A program made the position numbers and the translations under genes. Below, in pieces: positions 51,091 to 59,981 of a DNA stretch of 64,000 bases (positions are counted from its first letter, which is position 1; every line of letters starts with the position of its first letter). The notes below the pieces were generated by a model that was not told the origin of the DNA, ran no database searches, and saw only the letters and a program-made list of their open reading frames with translations. Source of the stretch: JAXMEQ01 sp046348225. GTDB lineage: Bacteria > Pseudomonadota > Gammaproteobacteria > Burkholderiales > Burkholderiaceae_C. The DNA is taken from contig JAXMEQ010000003.1 in NCBI GenBank assembly GCA_046348225.1, positions 434,001-498,000 of the forward strand. Direction: 5' to 3'.

Positions 51091-52053
51091 TCAGTCGAGC
51101 TGCAGTTTGCGCTCACGGATCAGCTTGGCCCATTTTTCATTTTCGGCCTTCACGAAGGTGGCGAACTCGGTCGGGCCCAATGAGTGAACCTCGGCACCTA
51201 CGCCCGCAAACTTGGCTTTCACCTCGGCCTGCGCCAGCACGCGGGCCAGCTCCGCGGCGATTCTGTCCACAACGTCGCGCGGCAACCCGGCCGGCCCCAC
51301 CAGGCCCTGGAATCCCACCGACTCCATGGCACCCAGGCCCAGCTCGCGCACCGTCGGCACGTCTGGCAGCTGCGGGTCGCGCTTTGGGCCGGTCACCGCG
51401 AGGGCCTTGAGCTTGCCGCCCTTGATCTGCGGCAGCAGCACGCTGCCCGCGTCAATCAGCAACTGCGTCTGGCCGCCCAGCAGGTCCTGCACGGCCGGCG
51501 CGCTGCCCTTGTAGGGCACATGCGTCACGTCAAGCCCGGTGGCCTGGTTCATCAATTCGCCATTCAGGTGGGTGGAGGTGCCGGCACCGCCGGAGGCGAA
51601 ATTGACCTTGCCGGCATTCGCCCTGGCCCAGGCCACCCATTCCTTGAGGTCTTTGGCCGGGTGGTCCAGCCGCGTCGCCGCGATGTAGCTGCCCTGGCTG
51701 ATCTGGCCGATGTAGGTGAACTGCCTGACCGGGTCATAGGGCAGCTTCTGTTGCAGCCAGGGCGCAATGGCAAACGGCCCGGTGTTGGCCAGCAACAGCG
51801 TGTAGCCGTCCGGCGCCGCGCGGGTGAGCTCGCCGGCCGCCAGCAGGCCACCGGCGCCGGGTTTGTAGTCCACCACGATCTGCTGCTTGAGCGCTTCCTG
51901 CAGCGGCACCTGCACCGTGCGGGCCGCAAAGTCGATACCACCGCCCGGCGGGTAGCCGACGATGAGCCGGATGGGTTTGGCCGAAGGCCAGGCCTGCGCG
52001 ATGACCAGCGTGCTGGCGCTGGCCAGCAGGACAGCGGCAATGAGCTTCTTCAT
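51091..52053 (-). CDS. Bug-family (TctC-like) tripartite tricarboxylate transporter substrate-binding protein
   Basis: 320-residue periplasmic solute receptor. A signal peptide (about 1-20, ending LVIAQA) precedes RLIVGYPPGGGIDFAARTV (ligand loop) and PGAGGLLAAGELTRAAPDGY. Bug proteins bind small carboxylates or related compounds and are greatly expanded in Burkholderiales, often without the membrane genes nearby, as here. The ligand is unknown. It follows xerD by 39 bases on the same strand. Confidence 0.92.
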   Translation of the reverse strand: MKKLIAAVLLASASTLVIAQAWPSAKPIRLIVGYPPGGGIDFAARTVQVPLQEALKQQIVVDYKPGAGGLLAAGELTRAAPDGYTLLLANTGPFAIAPWLQQKLPYDPVRQFTYIGQISQGSYIAATRLDHPAKDLKEWVAWARANAGKVNFASGGAGTSTHLNGELMNQATGLDVTHVPYKGSAPAVQDLLGGQTQLLIDAGSVLLPQIKGGKLKALAVTGPKRDPQLPDVPTVRELGLGAMESVGFQGLVGPAGLPRDVVDRIAAELARVLAQAEVKAKFAGVGAEVHSLGPTEFATFVKAENEKWAKLIRERKLQLD

Positions 52054-52092
52054 GGTTGTCTCCTGGTTTCAGAACTGTCCGGGCATGATATT

Positions 52093-52986
52093 TCAGCCCC
52101 GCGGGTGATGCTGCGCATGCAGCGCCTTGAGCCGTTCGCGCGCCACATGGGTGTAGATGGTGGTGGTGGAAATGTCGGCGTGGCCCAGCAGCATCTGCAC
52201 GGCGCGCAGGTCGGCGCCATGGTTCAGCAGGTGGGTGGCAAAGGCGTGGCGCAGCGTGTGCGGTGACAGTGGCGCGGTGATGCCGGCGGCGCGGGCATGC
52301 TTCTTGACGATCATCCAGAACATCACGCGGCTCATGCCGGCACCCCGGCCGGTGACGAACAAGTCGTCCGTCTGCCGGCCTGCCAGGATGGCGGCGCGCG
52401 CCTGCGCCAGGTAGCGCAAGATCCAGTCGCGCGCCACTTCGCCAAACGGTACCAGCCGCTCCTTGCTGCCCTTGCCCAGCACGCGCAGCACGCCCTCGCT
52501 CATGCTGACGTTGAAGGTCTTGAGCGTGACCAGTTCGCTCACCCGCAGGCCGCTGGCGTACATCAGCTCCAGCATGGTGCGGTCGCGCAGGCCCAGCGGT
52601 GTGTCCACATCGGGCGCGGCCAGCAGAGTTTCCACCTGGGTCTCGGTCAGTGTCTTGGGCACGCGCAGCGGCTGGCGGGCCGACTGCAGCTTGAGCGTGG
52701 GGTCGGCTGTGACGAGCCGCTCGCGCAGCGCCCAGCGGAAGTAGCGCTTGAACACCGTGAGCCGGCGATTCGCCGAGGTGGCGCGGGTGGCCGCATGGCG
52801 GGCCGCAAAGTAGGCGTTCAGGTCGGCTTCGGTGGTGGCGTCCAGGGTGGTGCCACGGCCGGCCAGCCAGCGGTCATACAGCGTCAGGTCACGCCGGTAG
52901 GCGGCCAGTGTGTTCTTCGACAGGCCTTCCTCGAGCCACAGCGCATCGATGAACGTGTCAATGCTGGCGCGGCCCGGGGATGTCAT
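52093..52986 (-). CDS. xerD: Tyrosine recombinase XerD
   Basis: 297 residues, the same length as E. coli XerD (298). An N-terminal SAM-like core-binding domain (IDTFIDALWLEEGLSKNTLA) is followed by the catalytic domain with Arg in MYASGLRVSELVTL, Lys in LGKGSKERLVPFG, HxxR in SPHTLRHAFATHLL, a second His in LLGHADISTTT and the nucleophilic Tyr in IYTHVARERL. With XerC it resolves chromosome dimers at dif. ATG 52986 was preferred to a TTG seven codons upstream. No phage or integron genes adjoin it, so it is the housekeeping enzyme. Confidence 0.93.
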   Translation of the reverse strand: MTSPGRASIDTFIDALWLEEGLSKNTLAAYRRDLTLYDRWLAGRGTTLDATTEADLNAYFAARHAATRATSANRRLTVFKRYFRWALRERLVTADPTLKLQSARQPLRVPKTLTETQVETLLAAPDVDTPLGLRDRTMLELMYASGLRVSELVTLKTFNVSMSEGVLRVLGKGSKERLVPFGEVARDWILRYLAQARAAILAGRQTDDLFVTGRGAGMSRVMFWMIVKKHARAAGITAPLSPHTLRHAFATHLLNHGADLRAVQMLLGHADISTTTIYTHVARERLKALHAQHHPRG

Positions 52987-53007
52987 GCCCCGCACGATAG
53001 CAAACAA

Positions 53008-53030
53008 AAAAGCCGCCCGAAGGCGGCCTG
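53008..53030 (-). terminator. Rho-independent terminator between the second Bug gene and xerD
   Basis: Minus strand: GCCGCC-TTCG-GGCGGC (53027-53012) followed by six T. It has the same UUCG-loop design as the terminator at 37536-37562. It separates transcription of the 53048-54013 receptor gene from xerD. Confidence 0.85.
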
Positions 53031-53047
53031 GCAGGACCGGCGGGGCG

Positions 53048-54013
53048 TCAGTCCAGCTTGAGCTTGGCGGAGTCCACCACCTTCTTGTACACCTCGAACT
53101 CGGCCTTGATCTGGGCTGCGAACTGCTCGGGTGTGTTGCCGATCACGATCGAGCCCGTGTCCTCGATGCGCTTGCGCACGGCCGGGTCTTCCAGTGCCTT
53201 GCGGACACCGGCATTGATCTTGTCCACCACTTCCTTGGGCAGCCCCTTGGGGCCCAGGATGCCGTAGTACGCCATGCGGTTCACCGGCTCCAGGCCCACT
53301 TCCTTGAAAGTCGGGACATTGGGCAGTTCCTTCAGGCGTTGCGGCGCGGCCACCACGATGGGCACCAGGCGGTTGTCCTTGATGAAGGGCAGCGCCGAGG
53401 GCATGTTGTCAAAGATCATCGGGACCTGGCCCGCCACGGTGTCGTTCAGGGCCGGGCCGGCGCCCCGGTAGGGGATGTGCGTGATAAACGTGCCGCTGAG
53501 GTTCTTGTACAGCTCCATCTGCAGGTGGCCGATGCCCCCCGTGCCCGACGACGAGTACGAATAGCGGCCCGGCGACTTCTTGAGTTCGGCCACAAAGCCC
53601 TTGTAATCCTTGGCCGGGAAGCTCGGGTGCACCGCGATCACGTTGGGCGTGGCGGCGATGTTGATGATGGGCGTGAAGTCAGTAAGGGGGTTGTACGGAA
53701 TCTTGGGGTTAATGGCCGGGTTGGCCGCCGTGGTGGACACGGTGGCCATGCCCAGGCTGTAGCCGTCCGGTGCGGCGCGCACCGTCTCGGTGGCCCCCAC
53801 CACGCCGCCGCCACCCGCTTTGTTTTCCACAATGACCGACTGGCCCAACGCCTTGCCCAGCGGCTCGGCAATCACGCGGGCCACGATGTCGGTGGTCCCG
53901 CCCGGCGCAAAGGGCACCTGCAGGCGGATCACCTTGTTGGGGTAGCCCTGGGCAAAGGCGGAACCCGCCGCGGCCGCCGCTAGCGTGAGGGCAAACCATT
54001 GACGACGTTGCAT
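53048..54013 (-). CDS. Bug-family (TctC-like) tripartite tricarboxylate transporter substrate-binding protein
   Basis: 321-residue periplasmic receptor, paralogous to the one at 51091-52053. A signal peptide ends AAGSAFAQG. The ligand loop is RLQVPFAPGGTTDIVARVIA and the second conserved loop ENKAGGGGVVGATETVRAAP. GGAGAAAT precedes the ATG. A strong terminator follows. The divergent AEC transporter gene starts 115 bases away, and the two might share a substrate class (small carboxylates), which is inference. Confidence 0.92.
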   Translation of the reverse strand: MQRRQWFALTLAAAAAGSAFAQGYPNKVIRLQVPFAPGGTTDIVARVIAEPLGKALGQSVIVENKAGGGGVVGATETVRAAPDGYSLGMATVSTTAANPAINPKIPYNPLTDFTPIINIAATPNVIAVHPSFPAKDYKGFVAELKKSPGRYSYSSSGTGGIGHLQMELYKNLSGTFITHIPYRGAGPALNDTVAGQVPMIFDNMPSALPFIKDNRLVPIVVAAPQRLKELPNVPTFKEVGLEPVNRMAYYGILGPKGLPKEVVDKINAGVRKALEDPAVRKRIEDTGSIVIGNTPEQFAAQIKAEFEVYKKVVDSAKLKLD

Positions 54014-54128
54014 GAGATTTCTCCTTGGTAACTGAAAAACGGATGCGGAATGCTAGTCGCAATACATGTGCCCGCGCGATGTGGATTACACATAAGGGCT
54101 AACCCTAAACGCGGTTATTCTGAGCGCC

Positions 54129-55034
54129 GTGAACTACGCGCAACTGCTCTTCCCCGATTTCTCGCTCATTTTCTGTGGCTATCTGGTGTGCCGGTACACC
54201 GCCCTCAACCGAACGGTGTGGGAACAGGTCGAAAGCCTGGTGTACTACTTCCTGTTCCCGGTCCTGCTGTTCCAGTCCATCGTGCGCAGCCCGCTGGACC
54301 TGGGCGCCGCCTCCAGCCTGATCGGCGCCGGCCTGCTGATGGGCGTAACTGGCATCGCCATGGCCTACAGCCTGCCGCACCTGCCCTGGATCGGGGCGCG
54401 CATCGACCGGCGCGACCACGCCGCCAGCGCGCAGGTTGCGTTCCGCTTCAACTCGTTCATCGCGCTGGCGCTGGCCGAGCGGCTGGCCGGGCCGCAGGGG
54501 CTGCTGCTGATCGCCGTGCTGATCGGCGTGTGCGTACCATTGTTCAATGTGGGCGCGGTGTGGCCGATGGCGCGGCATGCCCGCAGCGGCTTCCTGCGCG
54601 AACTGGTGCGCAACCCGCTGATCATTGCCACCGCCACCGGGCTGGTGGCCAACCTGCTCGGGTTTCGCATGCCGGTCTGGCTGGAACCCACGGTCACGCG
54701 TATCGGCGCGGCGTCGCTTGCGCTCGGCCTGATGGCCGCAGGCGCCGGCATGCAGTTTGGCCAGCTGGCCAGTGGCAAGACGCTGGCGGTGTCGGTGCTG
54801 GCGATCCGGCATTTCGTGATGCCGCTGGTGGCGCTGGCATATTCGGTACTGTTCAGGCTGGATCCGGTGCAGGCCACGGTGCTGTTGGCGTTCTCGGCCA
54901 TGCCCACCGCCTCCACCTGTTACGTGCTGGCTGCGCGCATGGGCTACAACGGCGCCTATGTGGCGGCGCTGGTCACGCTGTCCACGCTGCTGGGCATGGT
55001 CAGCCTGCCATTCGCACTGGGGGTGCTGCGCTAG
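54129..55034 (+). CDS. AEC (auxin efflux carrier) family transporter
   Basis: 301-residue, ten-helix membrane protein with the inverted-repeat fold of the AEC/BASS superfamily. Characteristic segments are FRFNSFIALALAERLAGPQG, RNPLIIATATGLVANLLGF and the C-terminal AFSAMPTASTCYVLAARMGY. Bacterial relatives such as MdcF and MleP-type proteins carry malonate or malate. The substrate is not evident. GTG start at 54129. Its stop overlaps the end of convergent queG by four bases. Confidence 0.88.
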   Translation: MNYAQLLFPDFSLIFCGYLVCRYTALNRTVWEQVESLVYYFLFPVLLFQSIVRSPLDLGAASSLIGAGLLMGVTGIAMAYSLPHLPWIGARIDRRDHAASAQVAFRFNSFIALALAERLAGPQGLLLIAVLIGVCVPLFNVGAVWPMARHARSGFLRELVRNPLIIATATGLVANLLGFRMPVWLEPTVTRIGAASLALGLMAAGAGMQFGQLASGKTLAVSVLAIRHFVMPLVALAYSVLFRLDPVQATVLLAFSAMPTASTCYVLAARMGYNGAYVAALVTLSTLLGMVSLPFALGVLR

Positions 55035-56119
55035 GCGCCTTGTGCCAGCGCCCAGTCGATGTGCTCGCGCACCAGCTCGCCCGCCCGCTCCCGCTGTGCA
55101 GCCAGCGCCTGGCGAATGGCCGCATCGTCAGCCTTGCGCAGTGCATTGCCCAGGGCCACGGCCAGATTGCGCTGCCAGCGCGCATGGCCAATACGGCGGA
55201 TGGCGCTGCCCTCGGTGTGGTGCAGGAAATCTGCCTCGGTCCAGCGAAACAGCGTCACCAGCTGTTGGCCCGAGATGCCCGCGCGTTCGTCAAAGTCCGG
55301 CAGCGCGCTGCGCTGCGCATACTTGTTCCAGGGGCAGGCCAGCTGGCAGTCGTCACAGCCATAGATGCGGTTGCCCATGAGTGGCCGCAGTTCCAGCGGT
55401 ATCGGCCCCGCATGCTCGATGGTCAGGTACGAAATGCAGCGCCGTGCGTCCAGCCGGTGCGGCGCCACGATGGCCTGCGTCGGGCAGATGTCGATGCAGG
55501 CACTGCAGCTGCCGCAGTGCGCACTGACGGGCGCACTGGTGGGCAAGGCCAGATCGAGGTAGATCTCGCCCAGGAAAAACATCGAGCCGGCGTCTCGGTC
55601 AAGCACCAGCGTGTGCTTGCCACGCCAGCCCTGGCCGCTGCGGGCGGCCAGCTCGGCCTCCAGCACCGGGGCGGAATCGGTGAACACACGATGGCCAAAC
55701 GGGCCAACCTGCAGCGCAATGCGGTCGCAGAGCTTTTGCAGGCGCGAGCGCAGCACCTTGTGGTAGTCGCGCCCCCGGGCGTAGACCGACACCACGGCTT
55801 CGCCCGGCCGGGCCAGCCGCGCCAGCTCGGTGGCCTGCCAGCCAGCCGGGGTGTCTGCCGGCAGATAGTCCATGCGCGCCGTGACCACGCTCACGGTGCC
55901 GGGCACCAGCTCGGCGGGGCGGGCACGCTTGAGACCGTGTGCCGCCATGTAGGCCATGTCACCATGGAACCCTTGCGCCAGCCATTCACTCAAACCGGGC
56001 TCGGCCGACGACAAATCCACGCCGGCCACGCCGATTTGGGAAAATCCGAGCTCACGGGCCCAGGCCCGGATGCTTTCCACCAAACGAGGACCCTCGATCT
56101 GACCGCTGTTGAACGTCAC
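55031..56119 (-). CDS. queG: Epoxyqueuosine reductase
   Basis: 362-residue iron-sulfur and cobalamin enzyme for the last step of queuosine synthesis in tRNA. The two [4Fe-4S] motifs are CGSCSACIDICPTQAI and CDDCQLACPWNKYAQ. The N-terminal cobalamin-binding region (AWARELGFSQIGVAGVDLSS, YMAAHGLKRA) and the C-terminal HEAT-like segment are present. GTG 56119 was chosen because family sequence begins just after it; a longer frame upstream overlaps tsaE antisense and has no similarity. It diverges from tsaE with 27 bases between starts. Confidence 0.93.
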   Translation of the reverse strand: MTFNSGQIEGPRLVESIRAWARELGFSQIGVAGVDLSSAEPGLSEWLAQGFHGDMAYMAAHGLKRARPAELVPGTVSVVTARMDYLPADTPAGWQATELARLARPGEAVVSVYARGRDYHKVLRSRLQKLCDRIALQVGPFGHRVFTDSAPVLEAELAARSGQGWRGKHTLVLDRDAGSMFFLGEIYLDLALPTSAPVSAHCGSCSACIDICPTQAIVAPHRLDARRCISYLTIEHAGPIPLELRPLMGNRIYGCDDCQLACPWNKYAQRSALPDFDERAGISGQQLVTLFRWTEADFLHHTEGSAIRRIGHARWQRNLAVALGNALRKADDAAIRQALAAQRERAGELVREHIDWALAQGA

Positions 56120-56146
56120 CCGCCGATTGTAGGAAGCGCCTCCCTG

Positions 56147-56584
56147 GTGTGGCACTCCGAGGACGACACGCTGGCTTTCGCGCAGGGCCTGGCCAGGCGC
56201 CCGGCCCTGCGCAACGCCTTCATTGCCCTGCATGGCGACCTGGGCGCCGGCAAGACCACGCTGGTGCGGCACCTGCTGCGGGCACTGGGTGTACAGGGCC
56301 GCATCAAGAGCCCTACCTACGCCGTGGTGGAGCCGCACGAGGCACCGGGCCTCCCGATCTGGCACTTTGATTTCTATCGTTTCAATGACCCGCGTGAATG
56401 GGAAGACGCGGGCTTTCGTGACCTGTTCGCCAGCCCCGGCCTGAAGCTGGCGGAATGGCCCGAGAAAGCTGCCGCCATGCTGCCGCCGGCCGACCTGTCA
56501 ATCACGCTCGAGCCGCAGGCGGACGAGCGCCGTGTTGTCACACTCACCGCCCACACCGCCGCCGGAAAGGCACTGCTGCCATGA
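56147..56584 (+). CDS. tsaE: tRNA threonylcarbamoyladenosine synthesis ATPase TsaE
   Basis: 145 residues. The P-loop is HGDLGAGKTTLVRHLLRALG, then IKSPTYAVVEPHEAP and the aromatic HFDFYRFNDPREWEDAGF, all family hallmarks. TsaE supports TsaB-TsaD in forming the t6A37 base of ANN-decoding tRNAs. Start uncertain: GTG 56147 gives the usual distance to the P-loop, with no strong ribosome site. The stop overlaps the amiC ATG (ATGA), the common tsaE-amiC arrangement. Confidence 0.93.
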   Translation: MWHSEDDTLAFAQGLARRPALRNAFIALHGDLGAGKTTLVRHLLRALGVQGRIKSPTYAVVEPHEAPGLPIWHFDFYRFNDPREWEDAGFRDLFASPGLKLAEWPEKAAAMLPPADLSITLEPQADERRVVTLTAHTAAGKALLP

Positions 56585-57960
56585 CGCTGCCGCGCCGCCG
56601 GCAACTGCTGCAGCTGGGCACCCTGGTGCTGCTGCTGGGGCGCCAGCACATCGCGCGGGGCGCCACCATCCTGGCGGTGCGCATCTGGCCGGCGCCTGAC
56701 TATTCACGCGTGACCATCGAATCCGACGCGCTTCTGACCGTGCGCCAGCAGTTCGTCGCCAGCCCGCCGCGCCTGGCGGTGGACATCGAAGGCATCGAGC
56801 TCAACCCGGCCCTGCGCGAGCTGGTGGCCAAGCTCAAGGCCGACGACCCGTACATCAGCGGCATTCGCGCCGGGCAGTTCGCGCCTGGCGTGGTCCGGAT
56901 GGTGCTGGACCTCAAGCAGCCGGTGCTGCCGCAGGTCTTCACGCTGCCGCCCATTGCGGCCTACCAGCACCGGCTGGTGTTTGACCTGTACCCGACGCAG
57001 CCGGCCGACCCGCTGGAAGCCTTGATCGCCGAGCGGATGCGCGACAGCCGCAGCGGCGCAACAGCGCCCACCCCCGCCGCACCAGCGGCGCCAGTCGATC
57101 CGCTCGGGGAGCTGATCGCCCGCCAGACGACACGGCCGGCGCCACCCGCCGGCCAACCAACTGCTCCTGTTTTGATAGCGCCTGACGCAGATTCCGCGCG
57201 GGTTACAGCCAGAAATGGCACAGCAATCGGCAGCACCGACCGGCTCATCATCGTGGCGCTGGACCCGGGCCACGGCGGCGAAGACCCCGGCGCTATCGGC
57301 CCCAACGGCACACGCGAAAAAGACGTGGTGCTGCAGATCGCCCACCGCATGCGCGACCGCATCAACGCCGCCAGCATCAATGGCAACCCGATGCGCGCTT
57401 TCCTGACGCGCGACGCCGACTTCTTCGTGCCGCTGCATGTGCGGGTGCAGAAGGCGCGGCGGGTGCAGGCCGACCTGTTTGTCAGCATCCATGCCGACGC
57501 CTTTTTCACGCCCCGCCCACAGGGCGCCAGCGTGTTCGCGCTGAGCGAGCGTGGCGCCTCCAGTTCGGCCGCGCGCTGGCTGGCCGACAAGGAAAACGCT
57601 GCCGATGCGGTGGGCGGGCTGAATGTGCGCGCCCGCGACGCGCAGGTCCAGCGCGCGCTGCTGGACATGAGCACGACCGCACAGATCAATGACAGCCTGA
57701 AGCTCGGCAGCGCCCTGCTGGGCGAGATTGGCAAAGTGGGCAAGCTGCACAAGCCGCGGGTTGAACAGGCCAGCTTTGCGGTGCTGAAGGCGCCCGACAT
57801 TCCCAGCGTTCTGGTGGAAACCGCCTTCATCAGCAACCCCGACGAGGAGGCGCGCCTGAAAAGCGACGAATACCAGGAACAGCTGGCCGACGCGCTGATG
57901 CAGGGCATCCGGCGCTATTTCGCTGCCAACCCGCCGCTGGCGCGCAACCGGCCGGTCTAG
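56581..57960 (+). CDS. amiC: N-acetylmuramoyl-L-alanine amidase AmiC
   Basis: 459-residue periplasmic zinc amidase that splits septal peptidoglycan. The N-terminus MTLPRRRQLLQLGTLVLLLG has a twin-arginine-type signal, as E. coli AmiA and AmiC do. An AMIN domain (about 35-130) is followed by a Pro/Ala linker and an Amidase_3 domain with zinc ligands in ALDPGHGGEDPGAIGPNG (His), DLFVSIHADAFF (His) and the catalytic Glu in VLVETAFISNPDEE. Residues about 195-213 of the linker (LIAPDADSARVTARNGT) come from a dispersed repeat at 57163-57219. Confidence 0.95.
   Translation: MTLPRRRQLLQLGTLVLLLGRQHIARGATILAVRIWPAPDYSRVTIESDALLTVRQQFVASPPRLAVDIEGIELNPALRELVAKLKADDPYISGIRAGQFAPGVVRMVLDLKQPVLPQVFTLPPIAAYQHRLVFDLYPTQPADPLEALIAERMRDSRSGATAPTPAAPAAPVDPLGELIARQTTRPAPPAGQPTAPVLIAPDADSARVTARNGTAIGSTDRLIIVALDPGHGGEDPGAIGPNGTREKDVVLQIAHRMRDRINAASINGNPMRAFLTRDADFFVPLHVRVQKARRVQADLFVSIHADAFFTPRPQGASVFALSERGASSSAARWLADKENAADAVGGLNVRARDAQVQRALLDMSTTAQINDSLKLGSALLGEIGKVGKLHKPRVEQASFAVLKAPDIPSVLVETAFISNPDEEARLKSDEYQEQLADALMQGIRRYFAANPPLARNRPV
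57163..57219 (+). repeat. Dispersed palindromic repeat forming the AmiC inter-domain linker
   Basis: GCTCC-TGTTTTG-ATAGC (57163-57179), CCTGACGCAG, then GCGGGTTACAGCCAGAAATGGC. It closely follows the mltB copy and encodes the hinge between the AMIN and amidase domains. Confidence 0.75.
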
Positions 57961-58047
57961 GCGGCTGGCGGCCAAGGGTTTTTCCGCTGGCCCGACGGCG
58001 GCTGCGGGTCACACTGGGGGCAAACCACCCCTCACGGAGCCTTTCCC

Positions 58048-59634
58048 ATGAAACACCTCAGCGGCCTGGACGCGATGTTCCTGCACATTGAGTCGCCCGA
58101 AATGCCGATGCACATCGGTTCACTCCATGTGCTGGACCTGCCTGACGGCTACAGCGGCGATTTCTATGAAGACGCCAAAAAGACGCTGTCCGAGCGCATG
58201 CATCTGGCGGCCGTGTTCACGCGCAAGCTGGCGCTAATGCCGTTTGACATCTCCGACCCGGTGTGGGTGGAAGACGACGACATCGACATCGACTACCACG
58301 TGCGCCACATCACCCTGCCCAAACCCGGCACCAACCGGCAGCTGCAGCAGTACGTGGCGCGGCTGCATTCCACGCTGCTGGACCGCAGCCGTCCGCTGTG
58401 GGAGCTGTTTGTGATCGACGGTCTCAAGAGCGGCCAGGTGGCGCTGTACGCCAAGGTCCACCATGCCGGCATCGATGGCCAGGGCGGCGTGGCCGTGGCC
58501 AAGGCGCTGTTCGACCTGGAGCCTGCCGGCCGCGTGATCAAGCCGCCGCGCCCGCGCCCGCGCCGCCACGAGTACCAGCTGGGCATGGCCGAGCTGGCGG
58601 GTGCAGCGGTGCGCAATGCGGTGCAACAGGCCATCAAGCTGGTACGCATGGCCCCCACCATGGCCCGCGCCGCGCGCGACGTGGTGGTGCCCGCAAAAGA
58701 CGACAACGGCAAGCGCCAGTGGGGCCTGCCCAAAAACCTCAAGCTGTTCGGACCCCGCACCCTGCTCAACGTGGCCATCACGAACCAGCGCACCTTCGCC
58801 GGGCGCACCATCCCGCTGGCAGAGACCAAGACCATTGCCAAGGCGTTCGGGGTGTCGCTCAATGACGTGGTGATGGCCACCACGGCGGGCGCACTGCGTC
58901 GCTACCTCAAGGAATACGAAGACCTGCCTGCCAAGCCGCTGATTGCGGCGGTGCCGGTGAGCCTGCGGGCGGCAGGCGACGAGAGCGCCAACAACCAGGT
59001 CAGCATGCTGGCCATGACGCTGGCCACCGATGTGGCCGACCCGGTGGACCGCCTGAAGGCCATTCACGCCGCGTCCGACGCCAACAAGCAGATGATGGGG
59101 CGCGTCAAGGCCGCGATTCCGAACGACTTCCCGATGCTGGGCGCGCCCTGGCTGGTATCCGGACTGGCCTCGCTCTGGGGCCGATCGCGCATCATGAATG
59201 TGGTGCCCCCCATTGCCAACCTGGTCATCTCCAACGTGGCCGGCATTCCGGTGCCGCTGTACTTTGCCGGTGCGCGCATGGCCTGCTACTACCCGGTATC
59301 CATCCCCGCGCACGGCATGGCGCTGAATGTCACGGTACAGAGCTACAACGGCCGGATGGATTACGGCCTGATCGCCTGCCGCCGCGTGGTGCCCGACATC
59401 AACGACCTGGGCGACTACCTGCTGGCCGAACACCAGGCGCTGCTGGCGCGTGCGCACGCTGAAGTGCAGGCCACGGCCTCGGCCGCTACCCCTGTGGCGC
59501 CGACTGTCGCCACCGCCAGCCCGGCGCGGCCATTGCGCAAGGCACCGGCCAAGCGGGCGGCCGCGCCGCGACGCAAGCTCGCGCTGGTGGCAGCAGCCCC
59601 GGCACCGGCGTCGCGCAAGCGCCGCGCGGCCTGA
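58048..59634 (+). CDS. Wax ester synthase / diacylglycerol acyltransferase (WS/DGAT)
   Basis: 528 residues. The active-site motif HHAGIDG is at 138-144 (KVHHAGIDGQGG), and the family openings MKHLSGLDAMFLHIESPEMP and PLWELFVIDGL are present, with the C-terminal SNVAGIPVPLYFAGARM. These enzymes esterify fatty alcohols or diacylglycerol with acyl-CoA to make storage lipid. The last 50 residues are an Ala/Pro/Arg-rich basic tail (KAPAKRAAAPRRKLALVAAA) not present in standard WS/DGAT, perhaps for membrane, granule or nucleic-acid contact. Monocistronic by position. Confidence 0.92.
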   Translation: MKHLSGLDAMFLHIESPEMPMHIGSLHVLDLPDGYSGDFYEDAKKTLSERMHLAAVFTRKLALMPFDISDPVWVEDDDIDIDYHVRHITLPKPGTNRQLQQYVARLHSTLLDRSRPLWELFVIDGLKSGQVALYAKVHHAGIDGQGGVAVAKALFDLEPAGRVIKPPRPRPRRHEYQLGMAELAGAAVRNAVQQAIKLVRMAPTMARAARDVVVPAKDDNGKRQWGLPKNLKLFGPRTLLNVAITNQRTFAGRTIPLAETKTIAKAFGVSLNDVVMATTAGALRRYLKEYEDLPAKPLIAAVPVSLRAAGDESANNQVSMLAMTLATDVADPVDRLKAIHAASDANKQMMGRVKAAIPNDFPMLGAPWLVSGLASLWGRSRIMNVVPPIANLVISNVAGIPVPLYFAGARMACYYPVSIPAHGMALNVTVQSYNGRMDYGLIACRRVVPDINDLGDYLLAEHQALLARAHAEVQATASAATPVAPTVATASPARPLRKAPAKRAAAPRRKLALVAAAPAPASRKRRAA

Positions 59635-59763
59635 ACCAGCGCAAGGGGTGAAAGCGCCCACCGCCCACAGCGGGCGTTGGATTCCTCCTACACGGCGGCG
59701 CCGGGGTGCCGCCTAGAGTGGGCGTACAGGCCGCACGGCCTGCCACTTCAAAGAGGAAACCCC

Positions 59764-59976
59764 ATGAACACGAAATTCCTGATCGCCGCCGCCACTGCCA
59801 CCCTTCTGGCCCTGGGCGGCTGCAGCACCAACCCGACCAACGCCCAGATCGGCACTGGTGTGGGCGCCGTTGTTGGCGGCGTGGCCGGCAGCGCCGTCGG
59901 CGGCACGGCGGCCACCATTGGCGGTGCCGCCATCGGCGGCCTGATCGGCAACGAACTCGGCAAGCGCAAGGACTGA
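59764..59976 (+). CDS. Small glycine-zipper lipoprotein
   Basis: 70 residues. The lipoprotein signal ends LALGGCST, followed by a glycine zipper (GTGVGAVVGGVAGSAVGGTA, ATIGGAAIGGLIGNELGKRK) that should form a hairpin of two helices in the outer membrane. It lacks the C-terminal domain of the longer paralogue at 40274-40777. AAGAGGAAA precedes the ATG. Upstream, CAGGCCG-CA-CGGCCTG (59727-59742) is a tight inverted repeat of unknown use. Confidence 0.85.
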   Translation: MNTKFLIAAATATLLALGGCSTNPTNAQIGTGVGAVVGGVAGSAVGGTAATIGGAAIGGLIGNELGKRKD

Positions 59977-59981
59977 ACGCG

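Noticed and set aside
52093..52986. XerD as the integrase of a mobile element
   Set aside because: Length and motifs are those of chromosomal XerD; no att-like repeats, tRNA or cargo genes adjoin it.
37543..53027. Two nearly identical hairpins (GCCACC/GGTGGC and GCCGCC/GGCGGC with CGAA loops) as members of a repeat family
   Set aside because: Each lies just after a minus-strand gene and is followed by six T; they are ordinary UUCG-loop terminators.
56120..56365. 82-residue N-terminal extension of queG
   Set aside because: It would run antisense through tsaE and does not resemble QueG; GTG 56119 fits the family start.
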